DNA from: Micromonospora sp. WMMD1155
GTDB lineage: Bacteria; Actinomycetota; Actinomycetes; Mycobacteriales; Micromonosporaceae
Assembly (NCBI RefSeq): GCF_029581275.1
Contig: NZ_CP120742.1
Span: 904,501 to 968,500, forward strand
Direction: 5' to 3'
DNA length: 64,000 bases
A program made the position numbers and the translations under genes. Shown one piece after another: positions 27,370-36,085 of this stretch. The notes under the pieces are model-generated. The model saw only the letters and a program-made list of their open reading frames with translations. It had not been told where the DNA came from and made no database searches. How positions within the stretch are numbered: position 1 is the stretch's first letter; each line of letters starts with the position of its first letter.

Positions 27370-27554
27370 TCGACTCTCTCCCTCGGTTCGTCCGTTCTTT
27401 GATCGGACATCCGGGAGACTAGGAATCCGGCTGGCGCCGCCGATTCCCGTACCTCACCCGTACCGGGACGCCGCCGACGCGCGAGGGCACGACGGCGTCA
27501 CCGCATACCGGTACGTACGCCGACCAGTACCGGCCCTAAGGTGCACCACGAAAA

Positions 27555-27593
27555 CGGACCAGATCGGACGTTGATCATGTCCGGTCTGGTCCG
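27555..27593 (-). terminator. Rho-independent terminator of the Gly-Val tRNA unit
   Basis: A 15-bp stem (arms 27555-27569 and 27579-27593, one mismatch) with a 9-base loop, followed on the minus strand by TTTTCG. It lies 15 bp past the encoded CCA of tRNA-Val and faces the NlpC gene 186 bp away, so it ends tRNA transcription before the shared downstream region. Confidence 0.8.
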
Positions 27594-27607
27594 AATCCAG
27601 CAATAGA

Positions 27608-27682
27608 TGGTGGGCGATACTGGGTTTGAACCAGTGACCTCTTCCGTGTCAAGGAAGCGCGCTCCCACTGCGCCAATCGCCC
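27608..27682 (-). tRNA. tRNA-Val (anticodon GAC)
   Basis: The acceptor stem GGGCGAT pairs with ATCGCCC. The anticodon loop TTGACAC lies between CTTCC and GGAAG, giving anticodon GAC, and a GGTTCAAACC T-arm is present. The discriminator is A at 27611 and CCA is encoded (27610-27608). An identical copy lies at 29895-29969. Transcribed after tRNA-Gly in a two-tRNA unit; a candidate -10 TAGAGT lies at 27839-27834 with no good -35. Confidence 0.95.
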
Positions 27683-27730
27683 GTGGCGACCGCCGAACCC
27701 GGCAGTCAGGCCCCGATGGGGCAGATCGCG

Positions 27731-27803
27731 AGCGGACGACGGGATTCGAACCCGCGACCCTCACCTTGGCAAGGTGATGCGCTACCAGCTGCGCTACGTC
27801 CGC
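27731..27803 (-). tRNA. tRNA-Gly (anticodon GCC)
   Basis: The acceptor stem GCGGACG pairs with CGTCCGC. The anticodon loop TTGCCAA lies between TCACC and GGTGA, giving anticodon GCC, with a GGTTCGAATCC T-arm and discriminator T. CCA is not encoded. It is identical over its full length to the copy at 30088-30160, and identity continues into the upstream flank. Confidence 0.95.
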
Positions 27804-27951
27804 ACGCCCCCGACTCGCGTCGGCGACAGGTGAACTCTACCCGATGCCAAGATCCGCTGGCGCGGCACCCTGGGCGGTCGGCGATTGCGCTGGTCGCCAC
27901 CGGGGTACTGAAGGGCTCGACAGCGCACCACACCCCCTTAAGGAGGCTGTC

Positions 27952-28194
27952 GTGGGTATCGGCACCAGCATCTTCCTGATCGCGCTCGGCGCGATCCTCA
28001 CCTTCGCCCTGGACGCGAGCGTCGGCGGCATCAACCTCGACGTGGTCGGCTGGATCCTGATGGGAGCCGGCGTGCTCGGCCTGATCATGACCACGCTGGT
28101 GTGGGGTCGCCGTCGCCAGGTGGTCGCCACCACCGAGCAGCCGGTGGAGTACCGCCACGTCGAGGAGCGGCGGGACGTCGCCCCGCCGATGTGA
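27952..28194 (+). CDS. Small DUF6458-like membrane protein
   Basis: An 80-residue protein with two predicted transmembrane helices (about 3-17 and 27-50; TSIFLIALGAILTFAL and LDVVGWILMGAGVLGL). A basic cytoplasmic tail (WGRRRQ) and a variable end follow. The pattern of a GIGxSIFLIAxGAIL start matches a small conserved actinobacterial membrane family (DUF6458), function unknown. GTG 27952 has an AAGGAGG site five bases upstream. It sits between the two tRNA units. Confidence 0.82.
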   Translation: MGIGTSIFLIALGAILTFALDASVGGINLDVVGWILMGAGVLGLIMTTLVWGRRRQVVATTEQPVEYRHVEERRDVAPPM

Positions 28195-28414
28195 CCCGAC
28201 ACCTTCTCGTCACCGGCGCAGCCGCCAGGTCAGGCGTTCAAGGGCCGGCCACCTCGACGAGGGAGGCCGGTCCGTCGCGTTCCGGCTGAGGGCTCATACA
28301 CTGCTCAGCGCCCGCACCGACCTCGCCGAGGCACTGCTCTCCGCGACCGGGTGACCGACAGACGCCGTTTCGGCTGTTCGAGGGGGTTCCCGGCACCGCG
28401 TTACGATCCAGCTC

Positions 28415-29149
28415 ATGGAGTCCCTGGACACGGTGCTGGCCGCGCACCGGGCGTACCTGCTCGGTTGGAACATCGGCGCGGTCGGGGGTCCGGACCTGGT
28501 CACCTACCGCAGCGACGTGCCGCACCCGACCCTCAACGGCGTGCTGCGGGTGGCCGGTCGCCCACCGCAGGACGCGCTCCGGGAGGCCCGGCAGCGCCTG
28601 CACGGCGTACCCCGGGTGTGGTGGGTCGGTCCGGACAGTGACCCCGGCACCGCCGACAGCCTGGTCTCCCTCGGGGCCGTCGAGTTCGCCCGCCTGCCGA
28701 TCATGACCGCGACGATCGACGAGACAGCGGACGGTCCGGGCCCAGCCGGCCTGCACATCGCCGAGACCACCGACCTGGCCGCGTTCGTCCCCGCCTACGC
28801 CCGGGTGTCCGGGATCCCCGCGGACGGGGTGGCGGCCACGATCGACCGGGAGAAGGCGTTCTCCGGTGACGGCACGGTGATCAGACTGGCCGGCCGGCTG
28901 GACGACGGCCGGGTCGTCGGAACCGCCGTCGCCTGGCTCAGCCACGGCCTGGTCACGCTCTACTTCGTGGGTACGCAGCCCGAACAGCGGCGCAGCGGCA
29001 TCGGCACGGCGATGACCAGGGCGGCGCTCCGCCTGGCCGCCGAGCGGGGCGTCCGCACCGCCGCCCTCACCTCGTCGCCGATCGGCGAGTCGGTCTACCG
29101 CCACCTCGGTTTCCGGCCGGTGGGCGAGTTCCGCGTGTTGACGTTCTGA
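28415..29149 (+). CDS. GNAT family N-acetyltransferase
   Basis: A 244-residue protein. The C-terminal half (about 110-244) is a GNAT domain with the acetyl-CoA loop PEQRRSGIGTAM and the final YRHLGFRPVGEFRV. The N-terminal ~100 residues resemble the extra lobe found in some actinobacterial acyltransferases and lack a clear second acetyl-CoA site. Substrate unknown. ATG 28415 is preceded by no strong ribosome binding site. A 220-bp gap upstream holds nothing I recognise. Confidence 0.85.
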   Translation: MESLDTVLAAHRAYLLGWNIGAVGGPDLVTYRSDVPHPTLNGVLRVAGRPPQDALREARQRLHGVPRVWWVGPDSDPGTADSLVSLGAVEFARLPIMTATIDETADGPGPAGLHIAETTDLAAFVPAYARVSGIPADGVAATIDREKAFSGDGTVIRLAGRLDDGRVVGTAVAWLSHGLVTLYFVGTQPEQRRSGIGTAMTRAALRLAAERGVRTAALTSSPIGESVYRHLGFRPVGEFRVLTF

Positions 29150-29284
29150 GTCCCGCGCGCCGACCGGCCCGGGCGGGCGCGTCTTCGGCGAACCCGAGTG
29201 GATCACGAGGGCTACCTGCCGGAAACCATTGACTATGCGGTTCAGACAGCGTTGTCTTTCACTGGCACCTGGGGAGGTACAACA

Positions 29285-29830
29285 GTGATCGATGGCGTGT
29301 CTCTCGTGTTCTGCGTGACCGCCGACGTGTCGGTGCGCGAGCGGATGGTGCGGCGGCTGGACGGGCTCGGCACTCTGGTGATCTGCACCGATCTCGCCGA
29401 GTTGCAGGCGATGATCGGCCCGCCCCGGATCGGCGGACCGACCCCGCTCGTCAACCCCGCCGCCGGGTCCGCCGCCGCCCCCGCTCCGGCCGCGGCCCCC
29501 GCTCCCCCCGCGGTCCCGGACCCCGCCTCGGGCCGGACCACCCTCGGAGACCTGGAGATCGACGCCCTGGACCACCTGGTGACGTGGCGCGGGCAGCCGC
29601 TGGCCCTGACCCGCCTCGAACACCGCCTGCTCACCCATCTCGCCACCGCTCCGGTCGGGGTCTGGACGTACGAGAGGCTCTTCGAATCGGTCTGGGGCGG
29701 CGCCTACCTCGGCGACACCTCGGTCCTGCACTCGGCCGTCAAGCGGTTGCGGCGCAAACTGCGCACCGCCGACGCCACCCTGGGCATCCAGACCGTACGC
29801 GGCATCGGCTACCGACTCAGCGTGACCTGA
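29285..29830 (+). CDS. OmpR-type winged-helix regulator with degenerate N-terminal domain
   Basis: A 181-residue protein. The C-terminal ~95 residues form an OmpR/PhoB winged helix (LTRLEHRLLTHLA, VWTYERLFESVW, VLHSAVKRLRRKL, IQTVRGIGYRL). The N-terminal ~50 residues (VIDGVSLVFCVTADVSVRER) resemble part of a receiver fold but lack the phospho-accepting Asp. The two are joined by a long Ala/Pro linker. No histidine kinase is adjacent, so it is probably phosphorylation-independent. GTG 29285 is chosen for its GGGGAGG site at spacing 7; an upstream GTG at 29198 is also in frame. Confidence 0.82.
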   Translation: MIDGVSLVFCVTADVSVRERMVRRLDGLGTLVICTDLAELQAMIGPPRIGGPTPLVNPAAGSAAAPAPAAAPAPPAVPDPASGRTTLGDLEIDALDHLVTWRGQPLALTRLEHRLLTHLATAPVGVWTYERLFESVWGGAYLGDTSVLHSAVKRLRRKLRTADATLGIQTVRGIGYRLSVT

Positions 29831-29851
29831 GGTCCGGCGGTGACATGCGAA

Positions 29852-29886
29852 ACGGCCCGCCACCGGATGTTCCGGTGACGGGCCGT
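29852..29886. terminator. Bidirectional hairpin between regulator gene and tRNA unit
   Basis: A 15-bp stem with one mismatch (29852-29866 and 29872-29886) around a five-base ATGTT loop. On the minus strand it is followed by TTTCG, so it ends the Gly-Cys-Val tRNA unit. It also lies just past the plus-strand winged-helix gene, and the plus-strand side lacks a T-run. Confidence 0.75.
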
Positions 29887-29894
29887 CCTCCCTG

Positions 29895-29969
29895 TGGTGG
29901 GCGATACTGGGTTTGAACCAGTGACCTCTTCCGTGTCAAGGAAGCGCGCTCCCACTGCGCCAATCGCCC
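29895..29969 (-). tRNA. tRNA-Val (anticodon GAC), second copy
   Basis: Identical base for base to the copy at 27608-27682, including the encoded CCA (29897-29895). It is the last tRNA of a Gly-Cys-Val unit transcribed leftward and is followed by the hairpin at 29852-29886. Confidence 0.95.
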
Positions 29970-29982
29970 GTGCTTGTTGCCG

Positions 29983-30053
29983 AGGTGGGGACGGGATTTG
30001 AACCCGCGTACACGGCTTTGCAGGCCGTTGCCTCGCCTCTCGGCCACCCCACC
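29983..30053 (-). tRNA. tRNA-Cys (anticodon GCA)
   Basis: The acceptor stem GGTGGGG pairs with CCCCACC. The anticodon loop CTGCAAA lies between ACGGC and GCCGT, giving anticodon GCA, with T-arm GGTTCAAATCC and discriminator T. CCA is not encoded. It has no counterpart in the Gly-Val unit, so the two clusters differ by this gene. Confidence 0.95.
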
Positions 30054-30087
30054 GAGGTTGCCCCCGTCATGCGTGGCGGCAGCTCCG

Positions 30088-30160
30088 AGCGGACGACGGG
30101 ATTCGAACCCGCGACCCTCACCTTGGCAAGGTGATGCGCTACCAGCTGCGCTACGTCCGC
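30088..30160 (-). tRNA. tRNA-Gly (anticodon GCC), second copy
   Basis: Identical to the copy at 27731-27803, with the upstream flank also conserved for nine bases. It is first in transcription order in the Gly-Cys-Val unit, behind a clear promoter at 30223-30194. Confidence 0.95.
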
Positions 30161-30193
30161 ACGCCCCCGGACGTTCCCGGGTGACGGATGAGA

Positions 30194-30223
30194 ACTTTAG
30201 CCGAGCCGGTGAGCGCATGCCAA
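30194..30223 (-). promoter_or_regulatory. Promoter of the Gly-Cys-Val tRNA unit
   Basis: On the minus strand TTGGCA (30223-30218), an 18-bp spacer and TAAAGT (30199-30194) match sigma70-type elements. The start is predicted near 30187, 27 bp upstream of the tRNA-Gly 5' end. Placement is close to that of the weaker -10 in front of the other tRNA-Gly. Confidence 0.65.
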
Positions 30224-30546
30224 CTCGGGGTCGCCCCGGCGCGTCCCGCTCGTGGCGGACGAGGTCACCACCCCACCCCGTGGGCTTCCTAGGAGGATGA
30301 TCTGGTGTCTCGGCCTGCTGGTGACGGTCACCCTCCGACACCAGCGGGCAACGATCGTCATCACCGCGTCGCAGGCGGCCGGTGACCGCGTCCGCACGCC
30401 GGCTCCAGCGGCAGACCTGGATGAATGCTTCCTTACCGAACGACCGACGGCACCTCGGGGAAGTGTCCGGCTTCCGACTGACACAGCGTGGCTCAGCACG
30501 CGGCGGTAACTGTTCGTGTTCACTCTGATGGGCTACGGTAACGGTC
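30224..30546. other. Region without a recognisable gene
   Basis: About 320 bases between the tRNA promoter and the TetR gene. A frame open at 30252-30509 has no sensible start signal or recognisable protein. AGGAGG at 30291-30296 precedes a 26-codon frame starting at a GTG about eight bases on; I do not call it. I see no strong hairpin here. It presumably contains the TetR gene's promoter. Confidence 0.5.
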
Positions 30547-31149
30547 GTGACGAGACGTGCGGCCGAGATCCGCCTGGATGCCCTGCTGCGCACCGCCTGC
30601 GACGTGATCGTGGAGCGCGGTCTGGCCAACACCCGAACGGCGGATGTGGCGAACGCGGCCGGCGTGAGCCAGGCACTGGTCTTCTACCACTTCGCCACCA
30701 AGGAACGGTTGCTCGCGCAGGCCTTCGCGTACGCGGTCGAGCAGGATCTGGCCCGACTGGACGCGGTGACCCGCTCCTCGGCCCCGCCACTGACCAAGCT
30801 CCGCAGGATCCTCAAGCTCTACACCCCGGCCGGTCGCGCGACCTCCTGGTCCATGTGGATCGACGGATGGTCCGAGTCGCTGCGTACCCCGGAACTGGAG
30901 AAGGTCTCCCGCCGACTCGACCTGCGCTGGCGCCAGGACCTGGCCGCGGTGATCTCCACCGGGGTCGCCGACGGCACCTTCCAGTGCGCCGACCCGGACG
31001 GGGCCGCCTGGCGGATCAGCGCGGTCATGGACGGCCTCGCGGTCCAACTCGCCGTGCACGACCGGGTGATCTCCCGCCGGCAGTTCGGCGAGTGGGTCCG
31101 ACTGGTCACCGCCCGGGAGCTCGGCCTGGACCCCGCCGACCTGGACTGA
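30547..31149 (+). CDS. TetR/AcrR family transcriptional regulator
   Basis: A 200-residue protein with an N-terminal TetR HTH (LRTACDVIVERGLANTRTAD then VSQALVFYHFATKERLL, about 10-55). A helical ligand domain follows, with the WSMWIDGW and DPDGAAWRISAVMDGLAVQLAVHD segments of BetI-like members. GTG 30547 is the only suitable start. No divergent target gene lies next to it, and the ligand is unknown. The next gene, a DinB-type protein, starts 79 bp downstream and could be co-transcribed. Confidence 0.9.
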   Translation: MTRRAAEIRLDALLRTACDVIVERGLANTRTADVANAAGVSQALVFYHFATKERLLAQAFAYAVEQDLARLDAVTRSSAPPLTKLRRILKLYTPAGRATSWSMWIDGWSESLRTPELEKVSRRLDLRWRQDLAAVISTGVADGTFQCADPDGAAWRISAVMDGLAVQLAVHDRVISRRQFGEWVRLVTARELGLDPADLD

Positions 31150-31227
31150 GCGGGGCAGTCGGTCTCAGCCCCCACCAGACCGGGCAAAACGGCTCGGCCC
31201 GCCCCGCCGACCGGAACAATCGGCAGC

Positions 31228-31809
31228 ATGGATCTGCTGGAGGCGTACCGCCGGAGCCTGGCCGAGTTCGTCGACCGGGTGGAACAGGTCGAGCCCGGCC
31301 AGTGGTCCGACCCGACACCCTGCTCGGACTGGGACGTCCGCACCGTGGTCAACCACGTGGTCGGCGAGGCCCGGTGGAGCGTCCCGCTGCTCGCCGGCCG
31401 CACCCTCGAGGAGGTCGGCGACCGATTCGACGGCGACGTGCTGGGCGACGACCCGATCTCCACCGCGCGCGAGGCAGCCGCCCAGGCGGAGATCGCCGCC
31501 ACCCACCCCGGCACGATCGACCGCACCGTGCACTTGTCCAGTGGTGAGACCCCGGCCGCGGAATACCTCCGGCAACTCCTCGCCGAGCACCTGATCCACG
31601 GCTGGGACGTGGCAGTGGCGATCGGCGCGCAACCCCGACTGGACCCGGACGCGGTGCACGTGGCCGCCCGGTGGTTCGCCGGGCAGATCGACGACTACCG
31701 GCGCAACAACCTGGTCCGGACCGGGGTACGGGTGCCCGACGACGCCGACGCGCAGGACCACCTCCTGGCCGCCTTCGGCCGCGACCCCGACTGGGCGCCG
31801 ACCGAATGA
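31228..31809 (+). CDS. DinB/mycothiol-type metal-binding protein (TIGR03086 family)
   Basis: A 193-residue protein of the TIGR03086 / MDMPI N-terminal family. It has WSDPTPCSDWDVRTVVNHVVGE near 30-50, with the characteristic His, and LAEHLIHGWDVA near 125, supplying the second metal-binding region. The family uses a three-His metal site and includes mycothiol-dependent enzymes, common in actinobacteria. No specific substrate can be assigned. ATG 31228 begins the conserved N-terminal helix. It lies downstream of the TetR gene on the same strand. Confidence 0.85.
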   Translation: MDLLEAYRRSLAEFVDRVEQVEPGQWSDPTPCSDWDVRTVVNHVVGEARWSVPLLAGRTLEEVGDRFDGDVLGDDPISTAREAAAQAEIAATHPGTIDRTVHLSSGETPAAEYLRQLLAEHLIHGWDVAVAIGAQPRLDPDAVHVAARWFAGQIDDYRRNNLVRTGVRVPDDADAQDHLLAAFGRDPDWAPTE

Positions 31810-32065
31810 CCACGCCACCGGCGTGCGAGCGACTGACCACGCCGCACCCGTAGCCGGCCGACCACCGGCCTCACCTCCCCACACCGATCGTCACGACCGC
31901 CCCGGGACACCCCGAGGGCGGCTTCGTCTTTCCTCGATCCCGCGACGTGTCGACATTCCCGGACCTTGCCGCCACCACGATCGACTGATATCCACGAATG
32001 CACATGCGTCACCACGCCTCGACGGTCGGCGACCGCCGGCCATCCCGCTCCCACGAGGAGGTCCC

Positions 32066-34996
32066 GTGCCACAACCGGAGTGGTCACCCCCGATGAGCCG
32101 GCGTCGACGCCGGCTCATCGCCGTCCTGGCGACGACGGCGACGGTCGCCGCGCTGCTCCCCACCGGCGTGAGCACCGCGGCACCCACCGGCAACACGGCG
32201 TCCGCCGAGCGCAGTTCCGGACCGTTCGCCGAGGGCCACGAGCCCGCCGACGCCGACAACCGCACCGGTACGGCCGCACCCGACGCCCGCCAGCGCGGGT
32301 TGGCCCGCGCCGCCGACCCCGACGTCCGGTGGAACCGGCTCGGCACGCCGCAGTCGCTCGGGCCCGGCCGCACCCCTCTCGCGACCGGGCTGCCCACCGA
32401 CCCGGAGGCCGCTGCCCGCGCCTACCTGACCGCCAACCGCGACCTGTTCGGGCTGGACGCCACCTCGGTGGCCGCCATGGAACGGGTGCTGGTCCGGCCG
32501 ATCGGCAGCGGCGCCGTGGTCACCCTCCGGCAACGCTTCGGCGACCTGCCCGCCGGACCGGACGGCCTCGTCACCGTCGCGGTCGCCAAGGGCGCGGTGC
32601 TCTCGGTCAGCTCGTCGCTGGCCCGCGACGACAGGGTCCCCGCACCGGCCACCCGCACCCCCGAGCAGGCGTACGCGGCGGCGCTCGCCGACGCCGGGCT
32701 GACCGCCGACGAGGTGGCCGACCACACCGTCCGGGCGGTGGCCGTGCCCACCCCGCTGGACGGGCCCCGGGCCGCGTACGAGGTCACCATGATCGGCAGG
32801 GGCACCGAGCACCCCGCCGCGTTCACCAGCTACGTGGACGGCAGCACCGGCACGGTGCTGGTCCGCGAGGACCTGGTCGACTACGACTCCGACAACCCCA
32901 GCTGGGCGGTCTTCCCGGCCACCCTGCCCCGCGACCTCGGGCCGGGGCAGGACCCCCGGGTGCGGTGGTGCGGCGACCCGGTGCCCGGGTGCGTGGCCGC
33001 CTGGCGCGACCCGGCCACCGGCCAGCCGTGGGACGTCGACGCGGCCACCGGCACGCCGACCTTCACCTCGCGCGGCAACTCGGCCAACACGGTGCTGTCC
33101 TGGGGTGCGGGCACCCCGGTCGTCCCGGCCCCCACCAGCCCGGAGCGCCGCTACGAGTACCCGTTCACCGACCAGTGGCACCAGGCGAAGTGCAACCCGG
33201 AGGTGTTCACCTCCACCCAGCGCAACGACGCGGACGCCTCGATCGCCAACCTGTTCGCCATGCACAACCGCATGCACGACTGGTCGTACCGGTTGGGCTT
33301 CACCGAGTCGGCGTGGAACCTCCAGGCGGTCAACCTCACCCCGGACGGGCTGGGCGGGGACGCCGAGCAGGGCCGCGCCCAGCAGGGCGCGTTGACCGGC
33401 AACCGCAACAACGCCAACCAGGGCACCCCGCGCGACGGGCTGCCGCCGACCACCAACATGTACCTGTGGCAGCCGCAGGCGGGCGGGCCGTACCCGCCGT
33501 GCGTGGACGGCGACTACGACATGACGGTGATCGGCCACGAGTACACCCACGCGATCACCAACCGGATGATCGCCGGTCCGGACAGCGGCATCAGCGGTCA
33601 CCAGGGCGGGGCGATGGGCGAGTCGTGGGGCGACCTGCTCGCCGCCGAGTACCTCTTCCAGCACGGGCTGCGCGCGCCCGGCGAGACGCCCTTCATCACC
33701 GGCGGCTACGTCACCGGCAATCTGGTCAGCGGCATCCGCAACCACGACCCCAGCCGCAGCCCGCTGAACTACTCCGACATCGGCTACAACACCGGCGGCC
33801 CGGCCGTGCACGCCGACGGGGAGATCTGGGGCGCCACGAACCTCCGGGTCCGCTCCGCGCTGGTGAAGCGGTACGGCCTCGGCACCGGTCAGCGGCAGCT
33901 CGACTGCGCACAGGGGAAGGTGGCCGCCGACCAGTGCCCGGGCAACCGGCGCTGGTCGCAGCTGGTGTTCGACTCGTTCCTGCTCCAGGCCGCCAGCCAG
34001 GTCAGCATGCTCGACATGCGGGACAACATGCTCACCGCCGACCTGCTCCGCTTCGGCGGCGCCAACCAGGATCTGATCTGGGCCGAGTTCGCCCGCTCCG
34101 GAATGGGCCGGGACGCCGCCACCAACGGCGCCGCCGACACCGACCCGACGCCGAGCTTCGCCTCACCGCGCGGCGGCAACGCGACGCTCACCCTGCGCCC
34201 GCGCGGGGACAGCGCCGACGCGCCGATCCGGGTGTACGTCGGGGCGTACGAGGCTCGGGCCACGCCGATCGCGGACACCGACCCGGCCACATCGATCCCG
34301 GACACCGTGGAGTTGGTGGCCGGCACGTACGACCTGCTGGCCGTGGCTCCCGGCTTCGGGCACCAGCGGCTCGGCACGACGGTCAAGGCGGGTCAGAACG
34401 GATACCTGGACCTGCGGATGAGCCGCAACCTGGCGTCCACCGCGTCCGGGGCGACGGTCACCGGCGACGGGGTCAACCTGGACCGGGTCGCCGACGACAC
34501 CGAGGCGACGAACTGGGCCTCGCTGGACGGGGTGGCCGGCCGGCAGCTCACCGTGGCGTTGTCGGGCGACGGCCCGCAGACGGTCAAGCGGGTGAACGTC
34601 AGCGCGATGCTGCGCCCGGCGATCACCGGTGACGCCGACACCGGCAGCCAGAACGCGCTCAGCGCGCTGCGCTCGTTCGCGGTGTCCGCCTGCGACGCGA
34701 CGACGACCGACTGCGCGGACCCGGCGCGGTGGAAGCGCATCTACACCAGCGCCGACGACGCGTTCCCCGGCGGGGCGTACCGGGCGTACGTCCGGGACAT
34801 CAACCTGCGGACGTTCGCGGTGCCCACCACCCTCGCCACCCACCTGCGGCTGGAGGTGCTGGCCAGCCAGTGCACCGGCGGTCCGCAGTACGCGGGCGAG
34901 CAGGACGACGACCCGGCCACGACGACGGACTGCGCGACCGCCAGCCCGGCCCGGGCCCAGGTCCGGATCGCCGAGTTCCAGGCGTTCTCGAAGTGA
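32066..34996 (+). CDS. Secreted M36 (fungalysin-type) metallopeptidase
   Basis: A 976-residue secreted zinc protease. It starts with a basic signal region (RRRRRLIAVLA, helix about 17-35). A propeptide follows, including an FTP-like segment. The catalytic domain carries HEYTH (about residue 491) and the downstream GESWGDLLAAEYL Glu. A C-terminal extension of ~280 residues includes a beta-sandwich region resembling a coagulation factor 5/8 (discoidin) fold, with paired cysteines. M36 enzymes degrade extracellular proteins. GTG 32066 follows GAGGAGGT; an in-frame ATG lies nine codons later. Followed by a strong hairpin. Confidence 0.9.
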   Translation: MPQPEWSPPMSRRRRRLIAVLATTATVAALLPTGVSTAAPTGNTASAERSSGPFAEGHEPADADNRTGTAAPDARQRGLARAADPDVRWNRLGTPQSLGPGRTPLATGLPTDPEAAARAYLTANRDLFGLDATSVAAMERVLVRPIGSGAVVTLRQRFGDLPAGPDGLVTVAVAKGAVLSVSSSLARDDRVPAPATRTPEQAYAAALADAGLTADEVADHTVRAVAVPTPLDGPRAAYEVTMIGRGTEHPAAFTSYVDGSTGTVLVREDLVDYDSDNPSWAVFPATLPRDLGPGQDPRVRWCGDPVPGCVAAWRDPATGQPWDVDAATGTPTFTSRGNSANTVLSWGAGTPVVPAPTSPERRYEYPFTDQWHQAKCNPEVFTSTQRNDADASIANLFAMHNRMHDWSYRLGFTESAWNLQAVNLTPDGLGGDAEQGRAQQGALTGNRNNANQGTPRDGLPPTTNMYLWQPQAGGPYPPCVDGDYDMTVIGHEYTHAITNRMIAGPDSGISGHQGGAMGESWGDLLAAEYLFQHGLRAPGETPFITGGYVTGNLVSGIRNHDPSRSPLNYSDIGYNTGGPAVHADGEIWGATNLRVRSALVKRYGLGTGQRQLDCAQGKVAADQCPGNRRWSQLVFDSFLLQAASQVSMLDMRDNMLTADLLRFGGANQDLIWAEFARSGMGRDAATNGAADTDPTPSFASPRGGNATLTLRPRGDSADAPIRVYVGAYEARATPIADTDPATSIPDTVELVAGTYDLLAVAPGFGHQRLGTTVKAGQNGYLDLRMSRNLASTASGATVTGDGVNLDRVADDTEATNWASLDGVAGRQLTVALSGDGPQTVKRVNVSAMLRPAITGDADTGSQNALSALRSFAVSACDATTTDCADPARWKRIYTSADDAFPGGAYRAYVRDINLRTFAVPTTLATHLRLEVLASQCTGGPQYAGEQDDDPATTTDCATASPARAQVRIAEFQAFSK

Positions 34997-34999
34997 CGC

Positions 35000-35032
35000 G
35001 GTGGGGGCCGGCTGCCGCCGCCGGCCCCCACC
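35000..35032. terminator. Hairpin between the protease and the convergent gene
   Basis: A perfect 13-bp stem (35000-35012 and 35020-35032) with a 7-base loop, right after the M36 stop and just before the end of the convergent secreted-protein gene. It lacks a T-run but is well placed to act in both directions. Confidence 0.7.
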
Positions 35033-35040
35033 GCCCTCGA

Positions 35041-35934
35041 TCAGCGGCGGGCCGGCCGCCACCGGTCGACCGTGGGGCGTTCCCAGCGCCGGTCCACCGG
35101 CGGGTCGTCGGCCCCGTCGGCACCGTCGGCCCCGTCACCGGGAGCCCGGGTCAGGTGCCGCAGCCGCAGCAGCAACCCCATGCCGAGGAAGAGCAGCAGC
35201 GCACCGAGCAGGAAGGCGGCCTGCACCGCGCCGAACCCACCGGACTGCGACACCGGGCGTCCGGCCGGCGGTGCGGCGTCGACCGGGTAGTCGGCGACCG
35301 GTTCCTCCCCGGCCGTGCTCTCCTCCTCGGCCGGCTCGCTCGGCGGATCGGTGGGCTCCGGCGGCGTGGCGCTCGGCTTCGGCTTGCTGGTCGGGGTGCC
35401 ACCCGCGCCCACCACCGAACGGGTGGCGGTCTGCCGGGCCAGCAGACGCGAGTCGGCGTCGTACGCCTCGGCGGCGAGGGTGACGCGTCCCTGGGTGACG
35501 TCCTCGGCGAAGGCCACCCGATAGCGGGCGGTGACGGTGCGGCCCGGGCAGAGGGTGCCCGGGTCGAGCTGCCGGTCGGTCAGCCGGGCCACGTCGCCCT
35601 CGGTCCGGATGTCCAGGGGGAAGTCCCCGGCCTCCTCCACCCGGTCCATCTTGACCTGGTCGAGTCGGAGGCCCTGCACGCTCAACACCATCGACCAGCG
35701 CACCTTCACACAGCCTCCGCGCCGGTCGGTGCGGGAGACGACCGCGGACACCGTGCGTACCTGCTCACCGGCGGTGAAGCGGGCCGGCAACCCACTCAGT
35801 TCGGTGGTGAACGCCGCCTGCGCCGGGGCGGCCGATGCCAGCCCCACCCCGCTCAGACAGGCCAGCACCACCCCGACCCGCACCGCGTACCGCCACACCG
35901 TCACCACCGCCGCCCTCCGTTCGGTCGCCTCCAC
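35041..35934 (-). CDS. Secreted membrane-anchored protein of unknown function
   Basis: A 297-residue protein with an N-terminal hydrophobic signal (about 14-40, ending in an Ala-rich stretch before FTTELSGLPARFT). A ~145-residue extracellular domain with two Cys follows (near 74 and 129). Next is a Pro/Glu/Thr-rich linker (about 180-225), a C-terminal helix (about 235-258) and a basic, disordered tail. It lacks an LPXTG motif, so anchoring is by the helix. Function unknown. ATG 35934 is the best start. Confidence 0.8.
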   Translation of the reverse strand: MEATERRAAVVTVWRYAVRVGVVLACLSGVGLASAAPAQAAFTTELSGLPARFTAGEQVRTVSAVVSRTDRRGGCVKVRWSMVLSVQGLRLDQVKMDRVEEAGDFPLDIRTEGDVARLTDRQLDPGTLCPGRTVTARYRVAFAEDVTQGRVTLAAEAYDADSRLLARQTATRSVVGAGGTPTSKPKPSATPPEPTDPPSEPAEEESTAGEEPVADYPVDAAPPAGRPVSQSGGFGAVQAAFLLGALLLFLGMGLLLRLRHLTRAPGDGADGADGADDPPVDRRWERPTVDRWRPARR

Positions 35935-36085
35935 TGGGCAACGCTAGGAGCACCGCCTGGGCCCGACCAGACGGGTGTGTTCGCACCGGGCGGTAAGGAC
36001 GGGAGGGCTTTTCACCGACCGTGGTGAACCGGTCACCACTCCCCCACGACACGCCCGGAGTCGGGCCGCTGGGACAATCGGCGAC

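Noticed and set aside
27370..27554. A c-di-AMP (ydaO-type) riboswitch upstream of the NlpC/P60 gene
   Set aside because: Such switches often precede NlpC/P60 genes, but the conserved core segments are not present in this leader.
28195..28414. A gene remnant between the DUF6458 and GNAT genes
   Set aside because: No frame in either strand gives a recognisable fragment or a start signal.
30291..30390. A small gene after AGGAGG near 30291
   Set aside because: The ATG touches the ribosome binding site, the GTG frame is 26 codons of low-complexity residues, and nothing else supports it.
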